Assembly (NCBI GenBank): GCA_963575645.1
Contig: OY754465.1
Span: 54,273,901-54,337,900 of the forward strand
Reading direction: 5' to 3'
Length of the DNA: 64,000 nt
Source of the DNA: Xanthostigma xanthostigma
Taxonomy: Eukaryota > Arthropoda > Insecta > Raphidioptera > Raphidiidae
Under the pieces are notes generated by a model. The model was not told where the DNA came from, ran no database searches, and worked only from the letters and a program-made list of their open reading frames with translations. Made by a program: the position numbers and the translations under genes. How positions within the stretch are numbered: position 1 is the stretch's first letter; each line of letters begins with the position of its first letter. This document shows positions 48,501-60,500 of this stretch, in pieces.

Positions 48501-51500
48501 ACCACTATACCACTTCGCTCGGTGAAGGAGCGCGTAAATGATCAAAAATCAAATGCAACCGATCACAAACCTGTATTCCGAACATGGTATGTAAGTCATC
48601 TATGATGATATGTCTGTCTTCCATTCTCCTGCGGGAGTTTTTGACAGCACACGCAGACACTAACGGCGGTGAACACGGACATGGTGCTGGCAGAGTGTCT
48701 AATTGACTGTTGTCGAGGTAACGCAGGCATATTTCATTCACTTTGCTCATCACAGCTTGCATCAACTTCAACGGCTCGTAAGCTGCAACAAAAACAAAAA
48801 AACAGTCGTCAGCACACTAAAACTGCTAGAAAGTACTTTATTTCTTGTAGATTTCCACCGTTTTTACGTCGACTTAATTGGTCTCGACGAAAAGCGATTT
48901 TATTTCAAAGCGATAATACATAGCCTATATTCATTTTGAAGGTCCACTCTAAATATCGTTGAAAAAAATTTGAAATCGGATGAGTAGTTTCAGATATTAC
49001 CCTCCGCATATACACAAACTGACAAAATTCGCACTCTCTAGTTATAATATTAGTATAAATTGATGCGGCTAGTCAAAAAAATATTGTCTGTAACCATCTG
49101 AGAATGTCAAAAGGGGACGTTGAGAAAGAATGTTGTTAGAGAAGTTAAAGGTCTGACAAAAACTGTCGATCTCTCCCAATCGACAGATTGTGTTCGTAAG
49201 AATTCAATCGATGAACCACTACCAATGGATATCAGCCCCAGATCTACGATTTTTTCTAACCGGGGCAGAAACTTGATAATGGCGCCCCCTCTCTCCAGAT
49301 TTTGAGATAAATTACTTAAAAAAATTCATAAATATATAATGGTTGGTATTTTTTGTGAACGGGAAATCGTCAGAAAACAGTCAGAAAACACGCAGATAGA
49401 GTAAATCAGAAAAAGGACAGATTAGATGTGGTTTTGCCGCCCGGGGCAGGTGCCCCGGTTTGCCCCCCCCCCCCCAGATCCGGGGCTAATGGATATATAA
49501 TGTCATTCAATATTAACGCATACAGGATTTTTTTACTAAACACAACTGAACCAGGACCAACAAAAAAGAAACATACTCTCCAGCCAAAAATGGGAAGTAT
49601 GGTCACTGAATATATGGACCACAATTTTACTATGGCTATCAATTAAAATCAGATGAATGAAAATACATACCGAAGTCAAAAAGTCAATGTCAGATATTAT
49701 GGTTCACATGGTGATCATATTTCAATATTTTTATTCTGTCAAGAACCACCACATGCACTACTACTTCTTGAAGGTATCAGCGCGTTAATTTGTCAGTTAA
49801 GTGTCATCATGAAAAATAAACAACGCAAGGCTTATATTGCCTCTTTAGCATAGTTCAACAATAACATGCAATTTCAAAAAACTACTCTGAACGTCAGAAC
49901 TGTACAGTGCAAAACGCACGTGATGTCATAATAAATAAACATTGAAACTTACAGCGATGAGCAAAGCAAGTTCAAAATGGGTGGAGATTCTGTTTTTATT
50001 ATGAGTGGCCATAATTTTCAATTTTCAGTTGAGAACAGAATATTCAATAGATAAACAATCCGAGTTCCACACCTCACTTTAGTTCGTCTACTAATCGATT
50101 GGCGGAGCAGTTACGCAAACAAGTGAATGCTGCCGGCATTAAAGGAACGTAAGTGGATCGGCGTGAAGTTGGCTGCAAGGAGTACACAAATTCCGTGATG
50201 CAGAAACTGTATTACCGACATTGATCGTGTTTTCATTCAGAACACCAGCACGTCGCGACAGTCATGGGAAATTCGGAAAAGCGTTTTATTTTCAACAGTG
50301 ATTAATTACCTACTATATATTTCTTTGAAACTTTTCTGGCAGTGAATAATAAAAACAAACCATTCATGATACATTTTTTTATATCAAAATTATGCTTCAT
50401 ATAAACAAAGTCGTCTTTTTCCTTTTCTTAGTTTTGACAAACGCAAAATTCCAGACAAGAGTATGATGAATATTTCTACATTGGTCCCGAGGGTCCACTT
50501 TAAAAGTGAAGTCTTATGGCGTGACGCTCTAAAAACAAATTGCGAATTCTCTCTACTAAATTTTTAATGTGTTGTCTCACTTTTATCATGTGAAAATTTT
50601 ATTTTCTGTAATTAAAAACAGGCGATAATGTTCAGCCCCTTTTATGTTTAAGTACCTACGCTATAAAATCTCAATCTACAGGTGGCATACGCAAAAATAT
50701 TGACAATAATTTTGCTTACACACAAAAAAGCCATACGAAATTTTTATAGGTGTGTAATTTTTAACAAAAACACGCTAATTAAATAGATAGCAAACACATG
50801 TTAAAGTTATATGAGATTAGAAGTCGATAAATTAAACTTAAAAATTGTAAACGTTATTAAAAACAACGATAATCAAATTATTAGTAAAAAAATTACTTTA
50901 AAAAAAGTCGAAAACAGTTACAGGGCGATATTTAGTTACTTATAGAAATTCGTTAGTTGACAGGGCGAAAATCAGTAGATGACGGCAAAATTTAGTTACA
51001 AGGCGATATCTAGTTACTAGACTTTCGCTTAAATTTATGTTTACATCTGCCAGAGTGCCAGGCGTTTCATGCCGGCTCACATTATTTTTTTCTTCATACC
51101 TCGATCGAAAGTGCATACTTTCGGCATCAATTGTAAGGCAAAAAGTCTACATTTACGCATTGGTGGGATTACACGCACTGATGCGGGAAATACGTACGTT
51201 CGGGCGGCAGTAAAGCAAAAATAACCTATCAACTGTTGTTTAGATGTCGTTTCTATAGCAACCCTATTGCATTTCAGCTAATAGTCGCGAACAGCTGTCA
51301 TTCGTGCTTTTACTAATATAACCTCAAAGCTGCTTTCTTGGAATTTATCTGTGTTTTTATGTAATTAATAAGTAATTAACTAATTAATGTATTTAATACG
51401 CGTACTTACGACCGAGGTATAAGAACACCACAAGGGTCGAAAGTTTGATATTCTTGCACTGCGCGCCATGATGCTCGAGGCTAGCCGAGGGCATCATGGC

Positions 51501-54500
51501 GCGCAGTACAAGAGATATCAAACTTTCGGTCATTGTGGTGTAATATAATACTCTTTACATGATTCGTTCTAGACTAAACTTATATGCACTGAATGAAATA
51601 ATGATAATTTTGAAAAATATCTTAAATTTTACAACTCGTAAATATGCTCGATGCAAACTGATTTTTTTCTGCTGAAATAATGTTTAGATACTTACAACGC
51701 AATACGAACTGTTTATTATTATTATAATAAAAAATATTATTGATTTTATGAATAAAAACAGTGTCTTCTCTTGTATGGTAATAATGTAATTTATATGCGA
51801 ATGAAATTTCCACATTGGTACCTTATTCCATTTTCAGTCTATACCTTCGACCATATATCAATGGACAGCTCAAAAGGAATCGACATATCAATACAAATAG
51901 GTTCAATAGACTAGCTATGGCCAAATCGACGATCGCGATCTACCAATAACTCGCGTAAAAATTAAGCGTCAGCTGTACTAATAATTATAATCTCAGTCAA
52001 TACGTAAATAAAAAATATTAATTGTGATTTATAGGATACTATATAACGGATCCGATAGGTAGAAGTTGTTCTGCCTTAGAAAATTTGGGATTACATGTTT
52101 TTTTTCATGTGAGCAATCAAAAAAAAAATAAAAAAAATTGTAGACCTCGACAACAGCGCTACCTACCGGGTCCAACTATAGCTAAGATCCATCGAAGTGA
52201 CCCCATAAGTAGAAAAAAAATTTCATCAAATTCGGCCAAGCCGTTTAGGAAAAGAATTACGAACAAACAGACACCCAATAGGGACGCAATATGGTAATAG
52301 GCTAATATCATCAACGGAACATTTAAGAGGTTCGCAGAAATTGAAAAACTTTAGGAAACGCTGCACTATCCTAAAATAAATCAGGTGATTTATAAAAAAA
52401 TCAGAACCGCCAACGTTTAAATAATACAAAAGGGGGCATTCAAGTACTATAATGTGCAGCCAAACATTAAATTTTAATTGCTAATGTAAATCGACAATAA
52501 ATAAAATCTGCTTACAGTATAATATATAAACAACTTTAAATCACTGATAAACACGCGAATTTCATTTTCTTTATACATTTATTATTAACTATTATACGGA
52601 AGTTTTAAAATTCCCAATATTGAAACAAATCCTTCTTATCCGACAACTGGTCATATTCACCGAACGTAAGTAGTTATTTTTTCGGTTCATTTGTTTCATT
52701 CCTCCGAATAAATAGCGATAATTCTATTCACCAAGCATAATTATATTTACTCCAATTATTCAAATCTTCGAACTTAGGTTTCTTCATTTTCTTAAAAGAT
52801 TTTCCATCCTCTTCTGCTTCTAGAATTCTTTCTTTCTTCTTCCACATTGTCGATACGGTCGTGCGACTGAATCCAGAGCGTCTTCCAACATCACTTATCT
52901 TTTCTCCCGCCCCTATTGCGCGTATTAATAAAATTTTTTCGTCAATAGACAAATATTTTCTTTTACTCGCCATGTCCACAGTTTGCAGGTTTGTGAGCAA
53001 CTAGGAATATGATAACTTATCGATAAGCAGCTGACCTAAACATATGAAAGATAATCCCAACAAACAAAATAATTTTTAGAATCTTCGGCACGCATGATGC
53101 CGACAACAAAGCAACAAAATAACAAACAAGTACTGTTTATTGCTTAATGATGACGTATTGTTGTCGTTATTTAGAGTGTATCATTGTATGAGCAACAAGG
53201 TAAACCAACTATAGGGATAGGTTTTAAGGGGTTTGTCATTATATGGAGTGACGTTAAATGGAGTTTATACTGTAGTTCCAAACAATCAAAACATTGTCGC
53301 AGTGCCAAAAGATTTTAACAGCACTTTCAAAGATGATGAAAAATAAACACAAAAATTAGTAATTTCTTTCCTCGAAAACCATGTACGTACAATAACAAAA
53401 TATTGTCACACATTCTACGTCAAGCAAAGAAAAAAAATTACACGTTAAGCAAATTTACCATGACTAATAAGCGAGCATACAATGAAAGTTCTAAAAGACA
53501 ATAAAAAAAACTTAAAACATTGTTAGTTCGTAATTATATTATTACAGTTCGTAAATTATTTCTTTATATTTAATCGCAGTTTATCTATTTACCGACTTCA
53601 ATCTAAATGCGGGTAGGTTATAAAAATCATTCTAGCAACAACCTTTCGATTATTGTAATCATTCAATTATTGCCACTTCTACTTCTAATATTGCTGTTTT
53701 TGATCGACGGTGGTGTCTTTTCCATTCAATTCCTCATTAATCTTACTTTACCATCAATTCGGCATATACAGGGCCGGCTTAACCCTGTCCGGGCCCCTAG
53801 GCAATGCAATCAGGTCTTTTCAAGTTGATGAAGGGATATGAGTAACTTCCAGATGATCGGCTCCAGGCATCCTGTTACTTCAATGCCTTATGTGATATTG
53901 TAACAACATGATTACTTTGACTTGATGCTGCAGCATCGCCTTACCTGACTCTTTAGCTTTATTGAAATGGTCTTAATGAATAGGTTATAGATAATTAATT
54001 GATGATCCAGGTTTTTTGATGGGTCAGGAAAGAGAAATGAGTTTTAAATTTTATCTTGTTAGGTATGTATGAAGTATTTCATCAATTGACATGCGTTGAA
54101 AAAAAGTATAATGTTGTTGGGGAATTTAATACAAATTTTCAAATAAAATTTTCGTTCTTTCAAAAGTTTTTTTTCTTGGTGCGTGCACGGGTCCCTAGTA
54201 GCCTACTCTACCTAATGATTAATCCGGCACTGGGCATATAAGAAGTTTTGCCTGTAGGCCATAGCTATCGTAGTGCAATATGCCCGAATATGAATATATT
54301 ACGTAGACATAATGTACAATAATAAATTACCTACAGGTATAGAAAAAGCAAAAGTTAGAACTTGGAATGAAAGTGAATTTGAAGTCGCTAACTTATAACG
54401 AGACTAAATACATGACTCATGGAGTCATGAATGAAAAGGATGGGCAGCTGTTTTCTGAATTGATGAACTAATTTTTTTCTGACTATACTGAGCAAAAAAA

Positions 54501-57500
54501 AACTTGATAAAAAAAATTGGTTGTCTGTAAAGTCGGTTTACGGACGATAGTTTTACGTGATAACGTATTCCGTAATACATAACCTAAATTTATATAATAA
54601 TTATAATAATTCGAATCTATGATATTGCATCTTTTGCTTCAAATTTAGGTTAATTTTGTTTATTAAAATTACTCACCACCTATAATATAATTGTTTTTTT
54701 TAACTTTCTTTCTTTCGTATTTATTGTAAGTCTCAAAGATTAACTGTCATAATATTTTGAAAACAATTGTTTCATTGTTTAGGTATATAAAATTCCAAAA
54801 CCTACTTACAATATTTAAGTATTTTCATACGTCAAAAAATTGATTTTTATAATGATAAAATTTGTATGAAAACGATTTTTTCGAGAGATGAGACCTAGCT
54901 AAAACGATTTTTTGCCCCCCAAAATCCCTTTTCAGTAAATTTCATCCAAATCGTTAGGGCCGTTTTCGAGAAAAGCACGCACAGGGTCAGGCGGAACGTT
55001 AGGAACGTTACACTTTTTCGTGCATGCAGCCGGTGTTTTATCAATTTATAAGATTGGTGATTCATCAATTTATAAGACGTTATCACGTCAAAAAGCATTT
55101 TAAGTTTAACGGTATCATTATACAATCGACGATGCACTAAAAACTAGACAATAATGAGTCGCCATAGGGGGCTTTGATTAAACTAAAATAAAATCGTGTG
55201 GGCGCGCGAAATATTTTTATTGAACTTTTTGTATTAGATATCGTGTCCATTTTATGGAACATTTCAATTTTAAGTCTGAGTCGAAACATGGCAAAAATTG
55301 TAAATTACCCATCCTTGTAATCATGAAATCACGATCAAATATAACTTTATGGTTAGTTTGTGAACTATGCGCACAAACACATTAATAAATATGGAAACTC
55401 TGGATATTAGACTAAAAATATAACTTTAAGGCTGGTATCGTTGCCGGCAGGTGGAGGAGGGGGTGGGATGCTCTAAAAGCCGTTATGAAAACTCGCATTG
55501 TAAAGAATATTACCCAAACATTCCAGTATAATTGCTCTCAAACCTTGAGTTTGGGTGCAGGACTGGACGCTAATTTGGAGCGGGCTTCAGCCTTCAAGTT
55601 TAAAATAACAAAATTATTCTAAAAGCTTACGTTGTGTAAAAATTGGTATTCTGAGGTCGAAATTCGACCGCGATTCATGAACGTAACTTATTTTATTTAT
55701 TTTAATGTGTTTGTAACCCATATTATACATAAATTGTGTCTTTCTCCAGTTCTTCTCCACATGAACTGTAACTATGCCAAATCTTACACTCCTCCGTGCG
55801 CGCAATAGGCTTAAAAAGGGTTACAAAGTTTTTTCTTCACGTATTAGTATATAGATTTGTCATGTTCTCTTTCCGAGCGTTTCAGAGTTTCTAGCTAAGC
55901 TCAAATGTCTATATTTATGAAATCGCCAACAAGTTACGGTAATAGCACTGAATATGTAGATGCATAGTGAAATTAAGGTCGATTTACAATACATAGATAC
56001 AAATATAACAGATTGGCACAAATGGTACTGCTGTCACTAATGCATTAAGGCTTTAAGTTTAAAATGAAAACGCTAAATAATCTAAGACGTCATTTTAAAT
56101 AACAATTCAGAAATTTCGTACACACGAATCATCATGACGGTTCGTGCGCGACGTCACTATTTTAGTAAACAAACATGCAGACACGCCATTTCTAATAAAT
56201 ACTTGCTTTGTTTACTACTCTAGTGACGTCAGACACGTACTATCATGGCGGTTATCGTTTCACAGCATGTGATACTGACATACGGTATATAATATAATGT
56301 ATAGACTAAAATTGTGGTTTCTTAAACTTGAATAATACATTACTCTTATATTTTTACGAATAAAAACTAATATATCCGAATTTCTCTTATAATCGTCTCT
56401 CGGTTCGAAAATCAACTTTACTTCTCTAGCGTCGCCTCACGTATAATTTAACCTACTCGCTTTGCCAGTACAATGAATCTCATCTGCAGCGCGTCCATGC
56501 GTGACAAAAATATTCACTGATTTGCATGTTGTCCAGTCCTAAAAACTGACCAATTGTTTCACAGATACGATTTTCAAGTGACGTGAAAGTTCAACTACCT
56601 GCTTTTGATTGGCTGTCGTCATCGTTACAAATAAAAAAAAGTATGCGTGAGACTTTCTCGTTAAAAGTGAAACTTCTTAGGGTCTAGCATTTGTTGACGA
56701 TTTTATTATTGTAAGAGATAATGTCCGAAACTACTCATCCGATTTCAAATTTTTTTTCACCAATATTTAGAATGGACCTTCAGGATGGACATAGGCTATA
56801 TACAGGGTGTCCCAGAAGTCACGCACTTCCTTGTAGGGATCGAAAGATAAAATTATTCTGAGACGAAAAGTCCTTAGCCATTTTTTAATCAGACGCATAG
56901 ATAATTAATTATTAATTAATGAAAGTGACCAATCAGGAGCGATTTGATTTGTTTTCCGATTTTATTTGTTTTTCCCCTGACAGTCACTGAATGTTTTTTT
57001 TAATAAAGATTATCGGAGTAATTCAGAGACGACTGACAACGGAAGACATTTATCCAAGATACGGGAGAAAAACAAATAAAATCGGAAAACAAATCAAATC
57101 GCTCCTGATTGGTCACTTTCATTAATTAATAATTAATTATCTATGCGTCTGATTAAAAAATGGCTAAGGACTTTTCGTCTCAGAATAATTTTATCTTTCG
57201 ATCCCTACGAGGAAGTGCGTGACTTCTGGGACATCCGGTATTGTGTTAAAATAAAAGAGCTTTTCGTGGAGATCAATTTTGCAGCGCAAGTCGATGAAAA
57301 AACGGTGGCATGCATCTACAAATTCGGGTGAAGCTGGTACGGGCCGCTAGTTTCTATACAGGTGACCGGTAATTACTCGTATTTCTCTCGGAAGATGAAA
57401 CTATGACTAATTTGGAATGATTTAACCTTATCACTTGGGGGTCGTTAATGCACCATTTTTTTATGACAGTTCTGTGAAGAATTTTTATTTTATTTTAACT

Positions 57501-60500
57501 CCCAAAATTTGGATTTTTGTAAGAAAACCGAAGTAGATTTTCTCGAAAACGACGCATTTCCGACCCCCAAGTGATAGAGGTTAAATCATTCCAAATTAGT
57601 CATAGTTTCTGCTTCCGAGAGTAATAAACAAGCAAATACCGGTCAACCTGTATAAAAGGCCACCGTTCCTAAGTGGTGCTTAAGCGATTTAACTAGTGGA
57701 TTTTTTGAGCGCACTGTATTTCCAACTGATTTACATTACGTTGGTATTTCGTAATACAAAAAATCATTTAGTCAAACGGATTTCAGACATGAAAGCAGCA
57801 AGTCGTTTAGGTACTCGTAAAATATTTTACGACAAAAATTGTTATCGAAATTCCCGTCTTGAGACAGACCGTGTTTTTTTATTTATGGTGGATATGGTGG
57901 AAAGAGCCTATTCTACTAAAAACATCGACAATTTGCCGAAATACGCGTTATAAAAAAAAAAAAACTTCCGCGATATGTTATCGACAATTTTCATAGGGGA
58001 TATTCAGAAAGTAAACCTCCATTACATTTTTCCCAGTTCGCGCTCTTATTTTCCGTTTTTAATTTTGACTAGCGGCCCGGTCCGGATTGGCTGGAATTTG
58101 TAAATTGCCACCGTTTTTTCGGCGACTTACGTTGCAAAATTGATACCCACAAAAGCGCTTAACATTAAAACGGGTATAGTACTTTATCTGGAAATATCAT
58201 AATGACCTTCCCATCAACGCAACCATTCACACCCATCCACGTAATAACTCACACATTTTGGATAGAATTTGCTTAAAATCCGTTCTTGTGGACGTCTACA
58301 TCGACAAAAGGAGTAACTGTGACAAATTTCAAGTCAATCGTGCGAATCATTTTGGAGATCCCGTGATGAGTCAGTGAGTGGCATTTCGACAAAAGGAGTA
58401 ACTAAAAGGACCCCGCACAAACCTTACGGGATTTGGTTCTCCTTTAGATTGATCGAATTAAATGGTTTTATTTTATGGTTTAAAGGTCACTATGAAAAAG
58501 TGTCCATGTGCGCACAGCCTAAAAACCAATAGACTTTTAGCTACAGATATCTTTAGAGCGAGATTTTAGATATAGGGATATCCATTGAATTCACAATCTT
58601 AAAAAATCTCCAGAAATATATTTTCGAGTGCGCTGAATCCGAATATGACATTGTTATTTTATACAGGATGACATCTTCCAACATTCCCTGGTGTTCGACT
58701 ATTTTTCTATTTCTAAAAAAATATAGTTTAAAAAAAACTAAAAAACACGCTTTATATCGAACTAAAAAGTAAAAAATATTTTTTTTAAAATAAGCTTAAA
58801 ACAATAATGAAAAAAAAATACTAGTATTATTGAGAAAAAAGCGTGGGGCGCTTTGTTCCACATTTTTGTACATAGAGCGCCCCACGCTTTTTTCACAATA
58901 ATACTAGTATTTTTTATTCATTATTGTTTTAAGCTTATTTAAAAAAAATATTTTTTACTTTTTAGTTCGATATAAAGCGTGTTTTTTAGTTTTTTTTAAA
59001 CTATATTTATTTTCCACTTTTTAGTTCGATTTATTGTCAAAAATTTGCCAAAAAAAAAAATTTTTTTTTCGGCGTGGACGGGATTAGAACCCACGACCCG
59101 TGATTCCGAAAGTTGACGTCAGCGAAGACCCGTGCTTTAGACCGCACGGTTAAACACTGTAGTTACATTGCTGGCATATTATACTACTGCAATAAACCAC
59201 TTGCTGTAGTCCAAACGAGCTTACAAACAAACATACATACAAACTTATAAGTGAAACTAATATAAAGCGTGTATAAAAAAGCACAAAAGTTGAACATGAA
59301 CCATATGTTTGTGAATTCAATGGATATCCCTAGACTTAATATCTCGCTATAAAACATATCTGTAGCAAAAAGTACATTGGTTTTATGGCTATGCGCCCAT
59401 GGACACTTTTTCTAAGTGACCTTTAAACTATACAATTAAATCATTTTCAATCAATTTAAACCGAGAACCAAATCCCATAAGGCTTGTGTGGGGCCCTTTC
59501 AAGTCATTTCTGGAAATCTCGTAAGGAGTCAGTGATTGAGTTGTATTTCGTTTACAGATCTATATATAGATTACCAGCATAACAAAAAAACTTCAATATT
59601 CTGCACGTAACATGTATAATACATTGTAATTTGTAATAGAGCCAGATTTATCCTCAGCCACCCACAACAACAAACTTTCCATATTGAAATTGGCCATACA
59701 AATATTATTTGCACGCAGAGATAATTTGCAATTTGCACCTCCTACCGCAAGTGAATTACACGCTATAATTGAGAGGACATATCATATTCAGTTATTCGAC
59801 TGTAACAATATGCAAATTGAGATCGAAACCGTTATATTATTATTATTGTATACATGGGTACGAGAATATGCTTCCATTTGGCACGTTTGTATCTCAGCAA
59901 TACCTCTTACATATTTCCGTGCTCCTGATACTAAGTAATTCATAAAACCAGAGTACACTGGACGGAACATAGTTGAATGCAAAAACAGTAGTCATTTCGC
60001 ACGGCGTTACGAGGCGTTTCACAACGACGCGTATGGCCAGCGGACCGGCCGAGACATCGAAATTTTAGCCTGTCGTACTCGTACACCCGTCGACGAACGG
60101 AACAACAGCGTAACACCGAGCAGAACGTTGAGATTAATTATTAGCTCTGCACCGTTTTCAGAAAATAATTGTATTAGGAGCACATAATATCTAGACAGGT
60201 AAATATTTTTGTAGAATACGACAACATTTTCTTGAAATCAAGAGTGAACTCAAAAATTAAAGAAAGTGTATTAGTGCGAGATCCGGTATTAGAAATATAT
60301 ACCCTCATCTGTTATTTGATGATGACAAAGACTATAATATGTTAGATAATATATATGTTACGGTAAATGTAAACTCTTGGGAAATGTACACTTTTACCGT
60401 AAAATGTACATTAAATGTAGATATTGCGGTAAATGTACACATTTCCCGGTAAATGTGTACATTTCCCAAGAGTTTACATTTACCGTAACATATACATTGA

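Larger units (their letters stand above)
58355..59545. repeat. Large foldback with a second palindrome and a tRNA-like piece inside
   Basis: The outer arms (58355-58600; 59315-59545) pair through GAGAACCAAATCCC, AAAAAGTGTCCATG and ATGGATATCCCTA words with moderate divergence. The inner palindrome and the tRNA-like sequence lie between them. Confidence 0.8.

Noticed and set aside
49460-49485. Poly-C run as an assembly or regulatory signal
   Set aside because: Simple tract; similar runs occur in decayed transposon tails. Nothing else supports a function.
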